Of a stretch of DNA of 64,000 nucleotides, positions 35,947-45,268 are shown piece by piece. Below the pieces are notes generated by a model that made no database searches, was not told where the DNA came from, and saw only the letters and a program-made list of their open reading frames with translations. The first letter of the stretch is position 1, and each line of letters starts with the position of its first letter. The DNA comes from JAKVAV01 sp047633195 (GTDB lineage: Bacteria; Bacteroidota; Bacteroidia; Flavobacteriales_D; Cryomorphaceae), in contig JBLIEU010000009.1 in NCBI GenBank assembly GCA_047633195.1, forward strand, positions 1-64,000. Direction: 5' to 3'. Both the position numbers and the translations under genes were made by a program.

Positions 35947-37704
35947 ATGGCTCAGGTAACGGGCAAGGCATTCGACACTAAATTGTTTTCCAGGGTTATG
36001 GTTTATGCCAAGCCATACATGGGAGTTTTGTACAAGGCGCTTATGCTCACCATTGTTTTGGCGATTGTGGGCGTATTGCGTCCATACCTTATTGGTAAAG
36101 CTGTGGACGAGTATGTGGTCACTGGCGATTCAAATGGATTGCTTTTACTCACACTTATTATTGTTGGAGTGCTGTTTGTCGAAGCTTTTATGCAGTTCTA
36201 TCAGACATACTATAGCAACTGGCTGGGACAGTCAGTAACCATTGACATGCGCTCGAAGGTTTTCACTCACATCACCTCATTTAAGCTGAAGTACTTCGAT
36301 AAAACAGCTATCGGAACCTTGGTGACACGTTGCATCAGCGATATTGAGACCATCGCTCAAATATTTTCGCAGGGCTTGCTTTCCATTATGGGCGAGCTCC
36401 TCAAACTCGTTGCGGTTATCGCCTTCATGTTTTTCATCTCTTGGAAATTGACTCTGTATAGTTTGGCACCTATTCCCCTGTTGATCCTTGCGATGATCGT
36501 ATTTAAAAACTCAATTAAAAGGGCGTTTCAAGAAGTCAGAACGCAAGTTTCTAAGCTCAATGCATTCGTTCAAGAGCATATCACAGGAATGGTGATCGTT
36601 CAAGTTTTCAATCGGGAGGAACGAGAAAAGGAAAAGTTTAGAACCATAAACGAAATACATAAGAAGGCACATATTAGGAGTATTTGGGCATACTCGGTAT
36701 TTTTTCCAGTGGTGGAAATTTTGTCGGCAGTCTCATTGGCTTTTCTCGTTTGGTGGGGAGCAGGTGGAGTTTTGAAAGAGGAAGTATCCCTTGGCGATTT
36801 ATTGATGTTTATCCTTTTAATAAACATGCTGTTTCGCCCGATTCGCCAATTGGCAGATCGTTTTAATGTATTGCAAATGGGGATGGTCGGCTCTGAAAGG
36901 GTATTCAAAATTTTGGATACGAATGAGGAGATTCAAGATGCTGGGACACTCAATTCAGGAATAAAGGGAAACATCAAATTTGAAAATGTTTGGTTCGCGT
37001 ACAATGAGGAGGAGTGGGTGCTGAAGAACATCAGTTTCGAAGCAAAAGAGGGGGAGACGATAGCTTTTGTTGGTGCAACAGGAGCAGGGAAGTCATCGGT
37101 TGTCAATTTGGTAAATCGATTTTACGAGTTTCAAAAAGGAGAGATCAAAATTGATGGAGTGCCCATTCGCGATTTCGACTTGGATTACCTCCGAAATGAG
37201 ATTGCCGTTGTCTTGCAGGATGTTTTCTTGTTTTCAGCTTCTGTTGCAGAGAACATTACCCTCCAAAATGACAGGATCACAATTGAAGAAGTGAAAAAGG
37301 CCGCAGAGGCTGTCGGTGCCAATCAATTTATTGAAAAACTTCCAGGTGGATACGACTATGATGTGAAGGAGAGAGGCGGCATGCTAAGCGTTGGTCAGCG
37401 TCAGCTCATTAGCTTCATTCGAGCCTATGTCTACAATCCGAAAGTTTTAATTCTGGATGAGGCCACTTCTTCAGTAGACACGGAATCAGAGTTAATGATA
37501 CAGCGCGCTATTGATAGGCTCACCGCAAATAGAACCAGTATCATCATTGCTCACCGGTTGAGCACTATCCAAAAGGCCGATAGAATAATCGTTTTGGATA
37601 AAGGTGAAATCGTGGAGCAAGGTAATCATCAACAGCTGCTGGAAGAGGATGGACATTACAAAAGGCTATTCGATCTTCAATTCAATGATGAGGAACTAGA
37701 TTAG
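35947..37704 (+). CDS. ABC exporter, fused membrane and ATPase domains (MsbA/MdlB type)
   Basis: 585 residues. Six membrane helices (residues ~20-310), then the nucleotide-binding domain with Walker A GATGAGKSSVVNL, Q-loop VLQDVFLFSASV, signature LSVGQRQLISFIRA (LSVGQ instead of LSGGQ) and Walker B VLILDEATSSVD, switch IAHRLST. Works as a homodimer or heterodimer in the inner membrane; the substrate (lipid, drug or peptide) is unclear. Directly abuts truA. Its TAG stop shares the 4 bases TTAG with the uvrA stop. Confidence 0.92.
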   Translation: MAQVTGKAFDTKLFSRVMVYAKPYMGVLYKALMLTIVLAIVGVLRPYLIGKAVDEYVVTGDSNGLLLLTLIIVGVLFVEAFMQFYQTYYSNWLGQSVTIDMRSKVFTHITSFKLKYFDKTAIGTLVTRCISDIETIAQIFSQGLLSIMGELLKLVAVIAFMFFISWKLTLYSLAPIPLLILAMIVFKNSIKRAFQEVRTQVSKLNAFVQEHITGMVIVQVFNREEREKEKFRTINEIHKKAHIRSIWAYSVFFPVVEILSAVSLAFLVWWGAGGVLKEEVSLGDLLMFILLINMLFRPIRQLADRFNVLQMGMVGSERVFKILDTNEEIQDAGTLNSGIKGNIKFENVWFAYNEEEWVLKNISFEAKEGETIAFVGATGAGKSSVVNLVNRFYEFQKGEIKIDGVPIRDFDLDYLRNEIAVVLQDVFLFSASVAENITLQNDRITIEEVKKAAEAVGANQFIEKLPGGYDYDVKERGGMLSVGQRQLISFIRAYVYNPKVLILDEATSSVDTESELMIQRAIDRLTANRTSIIIAHRLSTIQKADRIIVLDKGEIVEQGNHQQLLEEDGHYKRLFDLQFNDEELD

Positions 37705-40508
37705 AATTTATCTTTCAGATACTTCGCCGTAAGGGATTCTTTTTGTTGTGCGAGATCTTCAGGCCTTCCTGCAAAGACTATTTGACCACCAGCATCTCCA
37801 CCTTCGGGCCCCATGTCTATGATCCAATCGGCACACTTCAATACATCTGTATTGTGTTCAATAACGAATACGCTATTGCCACGATGGATCAACTCATTGA
37901 AGCTATCAAGCAGTCTCGCGACATCATGGAAATGCAGACCCGTGGTAGGTTCATCGAAGATGAAAAGTGTATGAGGCTCTGAATCTCCTTTCGCCAAGAA
38001 GGCAGCCAATTTGGTTCTTTGAGCTTCTCCACCACTTAGCGTATTGGATGATTGGCCTAGCTGAACGTATCCCAAGCCCACTTTTTCAAGAGGTATTAGC
38101 TTAGCGACGATTTTTCGGGCAGCTGAGCTATTTTCATCTTCCTTAAAGAATTGGATAGACTCAGTAACCGTCATGTTCAAAATGTCGGAGATATTCTTGC
38201 CTCGGTATTTAATCTCAAGGGTTTCGTCCTTGAAACGGCTTCCATTGCAGCTTTCGCAGGTCAAATAGATATCCGCCATAAACTGCATTTCAATTTTCAC
38301 TACACCTTCTCCTTCGCACGTTTCACAGCGTCCACCCTTCACATTGAAACTGAAGGCGCCGGGTTTGTAGCTTCTCAGCTTCGCTAATTTCTGTGAGGCA
38401 TAAAGTTGACGGATATCATCAAATGCCTTTACATACGTCACTGGATTCGATCGAGAGCTTTTCCCAATGGGATTTTGATCGACAAATTCGATGGCTTTAA
38501 TCATCTTCAGATCGCCTTCTAGGTCATCGAAATCACCCATTTTATTGCCATACTCACCAAGATGTTTTAACAGGGCAGGGTAGAGGACTGAATTTACCAA
38601 TGTTGACTTTCCGCTACCGCTGACGCCCGATACCGCGACTAGGCATTCTAACGGAAACTGCGCATTAATATCTTGTAAGTTGTTTTCTCGTGCACCTTTT
38701 ATGGAAATAGAGTTTTTCCACTTTCGGACTTTTTTCGGAAGCTCAATTTCTTTTCTACCCGTCAGGTAGTCGGCTGTCAAGGAATTTTGAGCCGTTAGCA
38801 GTTCTGCATGATTTCCTTGAAAAACCAATTCTCCACCATGTGTTCCCGCTTCAGGGCCCATGTCGACAATTTGATCGGCAGCTTTCATGATTTCCTCATC
38901 GTGCTCTACGACGATGACAGTATTGCCAAGTCTTTGGAGTGCCTTTAATACTTCGATTAAACGATTGGTATCATGGGGATGAAGTCCTATGCTTGGCTCA
39001 TCGAGAATGTACATGCTCCCAACCAAGCTACTTCCAAGAGATGTGGCTAATTTGATTCTTTGAGATTCACCACCAGAAAGCGTGTTCGAAAGTCGATTTA
39101 AGGTAAGGTAGCCCAGCCCTACATCACAGAGGTATTGCAATCGATTGGTTACTTCAGTAAGTATTCGTCTGGAAACGTGCCGATCATTCTCCGAAAGGTC
39201 GAGATTTTCTAAAGCCACGACACTCTTGCCAACAGGCATAGCCAAAAGCTCAACAATAGAATGACCGCTTACTTTTACATAACCAGCATCTTTTCTCAGT
39301 CGAGACCCTTTGCAATCGGGGCAAGTCGTTTTTCCGCGATAGCGACTTAGCATAACGCGGTATTGAATTTTATACGATTTGGACTCGAGGTATTTGAAGA
39401 ACTCATTGAGCCCCTGAAAGTATTTGTTTCCCGTCCAAAGAAGCTTCACTTCCTCTTCGGTCAGTTTGTTGAATGGACGGTGAACGGGGAAATTGAACTT
39501 ATCGGCATTGTAAATCAGCTCATCCTTCCAAATGCTCAATTTTTCACCTCGCCACGCTGCTATGGCGTTGTCATAGATGCTGAGACCGCGGTTGGGAATG
39601 ACTGCATCAGGATCAATCCCAATCACGCTTCCGAAACCTTCACATACTTTGCAGGCTCCCACTGGATTATTGAAACTAAAGAAGTGCTCGGATGGAATTT
39701 CAAAGGTCATTCCATCTCTTTCAAAACGATTGGTAAAGGTGTGACTGCCCTTTTTCTCGCCATCTAATATTTCTAGTTCGCATTCGCCCTGGCCCTCGAA
39801 AAAGGCAGTTTCGATAGAGTCGGCTATTCTAGCATCGTTTTCTTCGTCGTCTTTTTTGTTGACCACACGATCGAGCACAATGGAAACTTTCGAATTCTTT
39901 TTAGCCTCAGCTTCTTCCAGTCTTATAACTGTGTGGTCAATTTTAACTCTGGCAAAGCCTTGCTGCTTGAGAATATCAAACTCTTGCTCCCAAGACCTGT
40001 CTTTTTTGGGAAGGATAGGAGCCAATACCATGCATTTTGATCCCTCTCCGATCGAGTGGAAGAAATCCATGACATCCGTTACTGTTTCTCGTTTTACTTC
40101 CTCACCAGAAATGGGGCTAATGGTTTTTCCTATTCTGGCGAATAGCAGCTTGAGGTAATCATAAATCTCAGTGGATGTGCCTACTGTAGATCGGGAGTTT
40201 CTAGTGGTGACCTTTTGCTCAATGGCTATAGCGGGTGAGATACCTTCAATGGAGTCTACCTCTGGTTTATCCATTTTACCCATAAACTGGCGGGCATAGG
40301 ATGATAGGCTTTCAACATACCGCCTTTGTCCTTCTGCATAGAGTGTATCAAATGCCAATGAAGATTTCCCTGAACCCGAAAGCCCAGTAATCACGATGAA
40401 CTGCCCCCTAGGTAGGGCGATTGTGACGCCCTTAAGATTGTGAGTACGAGCTTTCTTTATGATGATGTGCGTCTTCGAGTCAACGCGTTTAGCCGTTTTT
40501 ATACTCAT
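37701..40508 (-). CDS. uvrA: UvrABC system protein A
   Basis: 935 residues, full length. Damage-recognition ATPase of nucleotide excision repair. The first ATPase half has GLSGSGKSSLAFDTLYAEGQ, its signature NTLSGGESQRIKLATSL; the second has VSGVSGSGKSTLVN and SSNTLSGGEAQRTKLA. Zinc-binding motifs are visible: CPDCKGSRLRKDAG in the first half and CETCEGEGVVKIEM with CESCNGSRF in the second. ATG start. Upstream on the minus strand TAAATTTG lies about 40 nt before the ATG. It is divergent from the ECF sigma gene. Confidence 0.97.
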   Translation of the reverse strand: MSIKTAKRVDSKTHIIIKKARTHNLKGVTIALPRGQFIVITGLSGSGKSSLAFDTLYAEGQRRYVESLSSYARQFMGKMDKPEVDSIEGISPAIAIEQKVTTRNSRSTVGTSTEIYDYLKLLFARIGKTISPISGEEVKRETVTDVMDFFHSIGEGSKCMVLAPILPKKDRSWEQEFDILKQQGFARVKIDHTVIRLEEAEAKKNSKVSIVLDRVVNKKDDEENDARIADSIETAFFEGQGECELEILDGEKKGSHTFTNRFERDGMTFEIPSEHFFSFNNPVGACKVCEGFGSVIGIDPDAVIPNRGLSIYDNAIAAWRGEKLSIWKDELIYNADKFNFPVHRPFNKLTEEEVKLLWTGNKYFQGLNEFFKYLESKSYKIQYRVMLSRYRGKTTCPDCKGSRLRKDAGYVKVSGHSIVELLAMPVGKSVVALENLDLSENDRHVSRRILTEVTNRLQYLCDVGLGYLTLNRLSNTLSGGESQRIKLATSLGSSLVGSMYILDEPSIGLHPHDTNRLIEVLKALQRLGNTVIVVEHDEEIMKAADQIVDMGPEAGTHGGELVFQGNHAELLTAQNSLTADYLTGRKEIELPKKVRKWKNSISIKGARENNLQDINAQFPLECLVAVSGVSGSGKSTLVNSVLYPALLKHLGEYGNKMGDFDDLEGDLKMIKAIEFVDQNPIGKSSRSNPVTYVKAFDDIRQLYASQKLAKLRSYKPGAFSFNVKGGRCETCEGEGVVKIEMQFMADIYLTCESCNGSRFKDETLEIKYRGKNISDILNMTVTESIQFFKEDENSSAARKIVAKLIPLEKVGLGYVQLGQSSNTLSGGEAQRTKLAAFLAKGDSEPHTLFIFDEPTTGLHFHDVARLLDSFNELIHRGNSVFVIEHNTDVLKCADWIIDMGPEGGDAGGQIVFAGRPEDLAQQKESLTAKYLKDKF

Positions 40509-40714
40509 ATATGATCACTGGGGATTAACATTTTTTGCAGTGGCAAATTTATTACATATTTGCCTGTAACGAGGAATTAACATATCTTGGTCTCCAGTTG
40601 TTCGTATTAAGGTGCGGACATTTTTTTTGAAAACAACACAAAAACTCTTTTAGCCTATAGCATAAATCTACTCCTGAATTTTCAAATCACTACCACTAAT
40701 CAAAAGGAGAAAGT

Positions 40715-41299
40715 ATGCAATCTAACTCGGCTACCGACCAAGAACTGGTCAGACTATATTTAGAAGGAAACGAATCTGCATTTGAGGCTTTGTTGTCCCG
40801 ACACAGAGAACGAATTTATACGCAGGTCTATATGTTGGTAAGAGACGAAGAGCTCGCCAATGATATTTTTCAAGAAACATTTGTAAAAGTAATTCGCACC
40901 CTGAAACTGGGACGATACAATGAAGAAGGAAAGTTTCTTCCTTGGGTCATGCGAATAGCTCACAACCTTTCAATCGATCATTTCAGAAGATCGAAAAAGA
41001 TGCCTTTCGTGAGAGAAAACGAAGATTACAGTCCCTTTGCTTCTATACCTCGCGATGAGAAAAATGTAGAGGATCAATGGATCGATGATGTCATTAACGA
41101 AGATGTTCGAAAGCTTGTAGAAGAGCTACCTGAAGAACAGAGAGAAGTAGTGATGATGCGACACTACGGCGGCATGAGCTTCAAAGAAATTGCTGAAAGA
41201 AGCAACGTAAGTATCAACACTTCATTGGGAAGAATGCGTTACGCACTCATCAATATGAGGAAGATGATAGAGAAGCATGATATCAAGCTGACTAAATAA
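40715..41299 (+). CDS. ECF-type RNA polymerase sigma factor
   Basis: 194 residues. Region 2: ESAFEALLSRHRERIYTQVY, DIFQETFVKVIRTLK and KFLPWVMRIAHNLSIDHFRR. Region 4: LPEEQREVVMMRHYGGMSFK, then EIAERSNVSINTSLGRMRYA. The ATG is preceded by CAAAAGGAGAAAGT, one of very few strong Shine-Dalgarno sequences in this window. No anti-sigma gene follows; instead a 62-residue protein is encoded 61 bp downstream. Sigma factors with this NTSLGRMRYAL ending are widely conserved in Bacteroidota and thought to be near-housekeeping. Confidence 0.93.
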   Translation: MQSNSATDQELVRLYLEGNESAFEALLSRHRERIYTQVYMLVRDEELANDIFQETFVKVIRTLKLGRYNEEGKFLPWVMRIAHNLSIDHFRRSKKMPFVRENEDYSPFASIPRDEKNVEDQWIDDVINEDVRKLVEELPEEQREVVMMRHYGGMSFKEIAERSNVSINTSLGRMRYALINMRKMIEKHDIKLTK

Positions 41300-41360
41300 T
41301 TTACAATGGTTGGATAATAATCAGAGATGTAAGGTCGTTTTAGTGCCATAAAAACAGCCT

Positions 41361-41549
41361 ATGCCAAATTTTACTTCTGATTATTTATTTGATTCAAACA
41401 AAGAAAAGGCGAGTCGCCGTTTTTCATCTCACAGAGGTGAAGAGGTGAGAAGCCCCAAAAGGCAAACTATCGCAAATTTGATAGCTTTCTCCAAATCTCT
41501 GGAAGTGAAAAACGGAAAGGGTGGCTCTGTAGAGATGATGCTGAATTAA
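41361..41549 (+). CDS. Small basic protein downstream of ECF sigma (62 aa)
   Basis: MPNFTSDYLFDSNKEKASRR then FSSHRGEEVRSPKRQTIANL and a hydrophobic-rich end (IAFSKSLEVKNGKGGSVEMM). Soluble, basic, no known domain. It is between the sigma gene and an intrinsic terminator, so it is presumably the second gene of that operon. Its location suggests a modulator or conserved partner of the sigma factor (inference). Confidence 0.65.
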   Translation: MPNFTSDYLFDSNKEKASRRFSSHRGEEVRSPKRQTIANLIAFSKSLEVKNGKGGSVEMMLN

Positions 41550-41570
41550 ATAAAAATACGAATTATCCAT

Positions 41571-41602
41571 AAGCGACATACTTAAAGTGTGTCGCTTCTT
41601 TT
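41571..41602 (+). terminator. Intrinsic terminator of the sigma-factor operon
   Basis: AAGCGACA ... TGTCGCTT (perfect 8-bp stem, 11-nt loop) followed by CTTTT, 21 bp after the small-protein stop. Confidence 0.8.
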
Positions 41603-41615
41603 AGTTTAGGGCATT

Positions 41616-41978
41616 ATGAATATGATCATTAAATTATTTGTCAACGCATTGCTGGTTTTCGCGCTGGCTTGGGCCTTGCCAGGAGTCCATGTCGAGAGTT
41701 TCTGGACTGCACTTATTGTTGCTATAATTCTTGGTCTTCTGAATATTTTCTTGAAACCAATTCTTGTTATCATCACCATACCAGTGACGATTCTCACTTT
41801 GGGTTTATTCCTTTTAGTGATTAATGCACTAGTCATTCAATTAGCCGATTGGATGGTAGATGGCTTTACTGTAGATACTTTTTGGTGGGCATTATTATTC
41901 AGCCTTATATTAAGTGTGATGAACTCGGCTTTTGAGAAATCTTCAAGCGGTGAAAAGAGAGAAAAAAGAAAATTCTAA
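41616..41978 (+). CDS. Phage holin family 4-type (YvlD-like) membrane protein
   Basis: 120 residues, four membrane helices: LFVNALLVFALAWALPG, FWTALIVAIILGLLNIFL, ILVIITIPVTILTLGLFLLV and a final one (FWWALLFSLILSVMNSAF). KPILVIITIPVTILTLGLF is the family hallmark. Despite the Pfam name it is a chromosomal membrane protein of unknown role, with no phage genes nearby. ATG 13 nt after the preceding terminator. Stop interlocks with the convergent YkuK-like gene. Confidence 0.88.
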   Translation: MNMIIKLFVNALLVFALAWALPGVHVESFWTALIVAIILGLLNIFLKPILVIITIPVTILTLGLFLLVINALVIQLADWMVDGFTVDTFWWALLFSLILSVMNSAFEKSSSGEKREKRKF

Positions 41979-42433
41979 TTCACTAAAACATTCGCAGCCC
42001 AAGTAGCCATAAGTAAATCTGGTTTTGTCTTGGCCTTGTATCCCATGCTTTGGGCATAACCCACCGCAGCTTGAAACACTTTGTTAGATAAGAATTCAGG
42101 GTCGGAATTGAGGTCGAGGTCAATCTGTTCGATGGGCACATCACACTCGAATTTTAAATAGCCCGCTACATCAATACTCCGCTGTAGCTCGCCCCATAGA
42201 CGTGTCCACATGTCTTTTACCAAAGGAGTAGCCTCTCTATGATAAATGACGTGTGCTCCATTGTTTTCGAAGCGAAATACCACGGTTGTGGCGTAAAGGG
42301 TTTTGCTGGAGTAATTTTGACTATCGCTGCCCACATATATTTTCACACCTGGATGATTGACCACCATCTCTTGAGAGTAGCTACCCAGTTCTACTTCAAT
42401 GTGACTTCCCATTTTCTTAAATGACCTATCCAT
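41975..42433 (-). CDS. RNase H-like YkuK/DUF458 family protein
   Basis: 152 residues. VKIYVGSDSQNYSSKTLYAT provides the first acidic residue of an RNase H-like fold. HVIYHREATPLVKDMWTRLW and IDLDLNSDPEFLSNKVFQAA follow, with the second acidic residue (DLDLN), and YAQSMGYKAKTKPD ends the domain. Nuclease activity is assumed from the fold only. ATG start preceded by AAAAAGGG. Stop interlocks with the holin-like gene. Confidence 0.82.
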   Translation of the reverse strand: MDRSFKKMGSHIEVELGSYSQEMVVNHPGVKIYVGSDSQNYSSKTLYATTVVFRFENNGAHVIYHREATPLVKDMWTRLWGELQRSIDVAGYLKFECDVPIEQIDLDLNSDPEFLSNKVFQAAVGYAQSMGYKAKTKPDLLMATWAANVLVN

Positions 42434-42538
42434 CCCTTTTTGCTTTCAATTTACAGTTGAAATATTTCAATCAACGAACACCGAACTAAACAATTATCCG
42501 CAATAAGAGTTTTTCTATTTGACTAACAATTGATTATT

Positions 42539-43078
42539 ATGCAAAAAATAACGCTAATTATTGCCCTTTTTTTTACCATTAATCTTTCGGCGCAAAACAC
42601 GACAAATATGAATATATACGATTTTTCTGTATCCGCACTAGAAGGCGGAACCATTGACTTTAAAGACTTCAAAGGCAAGAAAATGCTCATTGTTAACACT
42701 GCATCTAAATGTGGTTATACCTCTCAGTACAAACAACTGGAGGAATTGCAAAAAGAAATGGGTGCCAATGTGGTAATTGTAGGCTTTCCAGCTAATAATT
42801 TCGGTGGGCAAGAGCCAGGTTCTAATGAAGAGATCGCAACTTTCTGTGAAAAGAATTACGGGGTTTCGTTCCCCATGGCAGCTAAAGTCAGTGTTAAGGG
42901 CGCCGATCAGCACGAGTTATTCAAATGGCTTACTGCCGCCGAAAACGAAGACTTTACGGGAGATATTAAATGGAATTTTGAAAAGTTTTTGATCGACGAA
43001 GAAGGAAATTTAATCCACCGCTATAGATCGGGAGCTTCACCATTGGATGAAGCCATTTTGAGCGCTCTAGAAGACTGA
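42539..43078 (+). CDS. Secreted glutathione-peroxidase-family thiol peroxidase
   Basis: 180 residues from the ATG at 42539, with signal peptide MQKITLIIALFFTINLSAQ; the TTG nine bases upstream only adds MII. Peroxidatic Cys58 in NTASKCGYTSQ (Cys, not Sec), Gln/Trp partners in FPANNFGGQEPGSNEEIATF and DIKWNFEKFLID. Such Cys-type enzymes usually use thioredoxin to reduce peroxides. A periplasmic location is indicated by the signal peptide. Confidence 0.92.
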   Translation: MQKITLIIALFFTINLSAQNTTNMNIYDFSVSALEGGTIDFKDFKGKKMLIVNTASKCGYTSQYKQLEELQKEMGANVVIVGFPANNFGGQEPGSNEEIATFCEKNYGVSFPMAAKVSVKGADQHELFKWLTAAENEDFTGDIKWNFEKFLIDEEGNLIHRYRSGASPLDEAILSALED

Positions 43079-43113
43079 TTCAAAATAGTATTTTTGGGCG
43101 CTGAACGGTGTCC

Positions 43114-44688
43114 ATGAAATCCAGACTATTACAAAGCGATAATTTCTACTACGGTTTATTTGCCGTCCTGCTAGTTCCAGCTTTGCTCATTAATCTCGGG
43201 ATTCACCATATTTTCATCCACACTGATGAGAGCCTTCGCGCCCTCATTGCATTGGAAATGTTGTTTAACGAAGAGTTCATTGCACCGACGGTCAATGGAC
43301 TTTTTTATTACAATAAGCCGCCACTTTACAATTGGATCATAGTTGGCTCTTACAAACTTTTCGGTGAGCCGTCATTGTTTGCCCTCCGCTTTCCCGTTTC
43401 GGTGGCTATTTTCCTTTATGGGTTTCTGATTGTTCGATTCATCGGCAAAGCAACCAATAGATGGACGGGCTGGCTGGTAGCTATAATGACCATTTCCAGC
43501 GGTCGAATTCTATTTTACGACAGCTTCTTGGGTCTAATTGATATCGCTTTTTCGGCCTTGATTTTCACAAACTTCATGCTCTTCTACCACTTGGGCAGGC
43601 AGAAAAAGTATTTCGCGCTTTTCGCGATTACTTATTTTTTAAGTGCCGTTGCCTATTTGATGAAGGGGCTTCCGCCAATAGTTTTCCAGGGATTTACTCT
43701 CATTGCATTTGCCATTTACATCAAAGATTGGAAGATTCTCTTTCACCGAATGCACTTTTTGGGCGCTCTCTTTTTCATCATTCCCGTAGGTCTCTATTAC
43801 TTTGCCTACGTTCAGGTCAATTCTCAATCGCTGCTTGGTCTTTTCGAAACGTTATGGACGGAGTCGAGTAAGAGAACAGCGACCGACCACGGGATAGTTG
43901 ATACCCTGAAGACGCTCTATGAATTCCCATTGGAAAACCTCTACCACTTTGCGCCATGGACCATATTTGTTGTGTTCTTATTTAGAAAAGGGGCGCTGAA
44001 GTCGCTGTGGGGAAATGAATTTGGACGATTTGTAATCTTGGTTTTAGGTCTCAACATCATCGTTTATTGGACGTCTCCAGGTGTCCATCCACGCTACCTC
44101 TTTATGTTCTTGCCACTGCTTTTTGTTTTGCTTGTGAAAACGGGAGAGGAAGCCAATCCAAGGGCTGAATCTATTGTACAGATGATATTGTTAGCAGTCA
44201 TGACGCTGGGAGCGATTGCGCCATGGTTTGCTTTAAGCCAAATCACCGCCTTGGGTGTAGACGGAAGTACATCCAAAATTGCCATCCTCAGCTTGTCAAT
44301 GGCCATCATCGCCTTAGTGTTTTATCGACAGAAAGAAAGGCGGTGGATCATTCTGGGGATTTTTCTTCTCGTGGTTCGAATTGGCTTTGATTGGTTTGTC
44401 TTGCCGAATCGGGATGTTAGAGGGGCTGGATATGCATCGGCGGCAACGGAAGTTGCAAGAATCACTGAGGGTAAACCACTTTATATCGTTGGGCCAAACT
44501 ACGTTCACAGTGCCACTTCTTTCATGATCGAAAGGAAAAGAGGTGAGATTCTTGAGCTTCGCTCCGAATTGGAACCAGGCTCATATTATCTCGCCAAAGA
44601 AGGTTTTGAGATCGAGAATGCAGATTCGCTTTTGGGGTTTGGGACTAGAGGCACAGATCTCAAACTCATTCTCTACAGGAAGAACTAG
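43114..44688 (+). CDS. ArnT-like/PMT-type (GT39/GT83) membrane glycosyltransferase
   Basis: About 524 residues from the ATG at 43114 (an in-frame GTG lies 6 bases upstream). Many membrane helices (10-12). The first periplasmic loop has IHTDESLRALIALEML with the Asp-Glu catalytic/metal pair, followed by FYYNKPPLYNWIIV as in ArnT/Pmt proteins. FRKGALKSLWGNEFGRFVIL and WTSPGVHPRYLFMFLPLLFV follow. It uses polyprenyl-phosphate sugars as donor; acceptor unknown. A TATTTTTG sequence (43089-43096) is 17 nt upstream. Confidence 0.85.
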   Translation: MKSRLLQSDNFYYGLFAVLLVPALLINLGIHHIFIHTDESLRALIALEMLFNEEFIAPTVNGLFYYNKPPLYNWIIVGSYKLFGEPSLFALRFPVSVAIFLYGFLIVRFIGKATNRWTGWLVAIMTISSGRILFYDSFLGLIDIAFSALIFTNFMLFYHLGRQKKYFALFAITYFLSAVAYLMKGLPPIVFQGFTLIAFAIYIKDWKILFHRMHFLGALFFIIPVGLYYFAYVQVNSQSLLGLFETLWTESSKRTATDHGIVDTLKTLYEFPLENLYHFAPWTIFVVFLFRKGALKSLWGNEFGRFVILVLGLNIIVYWTSPGVHPRYLFMFLPLLFVLLVKTGEEANPRAESIVQMILLAVMTLGAIAPWFALSQITALGVDGSTSKIAILSLSMAIIALVFYRQKERRWIILGIFLLVVRIGFDWFVLPNRDVRGAGYASAATEVARITEGKPLYIVGPNYVHSATSFMIERKRGEILELRSELEPGSYYLAKEGFEIENADSLLGFGTRGTDLKLILYRKN

Positions 44689-44741
44689 TAGAATTGTAGC
44701 CACCATCAAAACTTTGTTTTAATTTTGAGCTTTATTAGTCT

Positions 44742-45268
44742 GTGGCTCCCGTAGAGAAAGAAATATTGATATTATTTGAAGAAGGCAATGTGAAGGCAAT
44801 GAATCTTCTTTACGACCGCTATTCGGATGCATTTTTTGGTGTCATTATTCGAATTGTAAGAGATGAAGCCATTGCCTCTGATGTGTTGCAAGAGTCTTTC
44901 ATTAAGATTTGGCAAAACGCTCGTTCATACGATCCTTCAAAAGGGCGACTCTTCACTTGGTTGATGTGCATCGTAAGGAGATAGACGCGATACGGAAAAC
45001 AGGTCGCAAGGCTGAAATCCATTCGGAGCTTAAAGTCGTACATAAAGGAGATGCAGTTGATACCGCGGATCCCTCAATTCAACAGGGTTTAAATACCGTA
45101 CTTTCTAGTTTGGATCGCGATCAACGCAATTTAATTGAGCATTCTTATATTTTGGGGTACAGCCATCCCGAGATTTCAGAAAAGTTTGATCTGCCAATAG
45201 GCACTGTCAAAACACGCATAAGGAATGCAATGAAGGAACTGCGGTCAATATTTGGAAATGGACGTTAA
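44742..45268 (+). pseudogene. ECF sigma factor (SigK-like) split by a frameshift
   Basis: Frame 1 (GTG start, 44742-44984) encodes region 2: LLYDRYSDAFFGVIIRIVRD, VLQESFIKIWQNARSYD and GRLFTWLMCIV, then stops at TAG 44982. The continuation lies one frame back: EIDAIRKTGRKAEIHSEL, region 4 with LDRDQRNLIEHSYILGYSHP and GTVKTRIRNAMKELRSIF, ending at 45268. The break falls in region 2.4, within about 44970-44984. A single net base change would rejoin both parts with little loss. The anti-sigma gene overlapping the 3' end is intact, so either the inactivation is recent or the base call is wrong. Confidence 0.8.

Noticed and set aside
44970..44990. Programmed -1 frameshift in the split sigma factor, suggested by the AAGGAG sequence just before the TAG
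   Set aside because: No slippery heptamer and no following stem or pseudoknot is visible, and sigma factors are not known to be made this way. Mutation or sequencing error is simpler.
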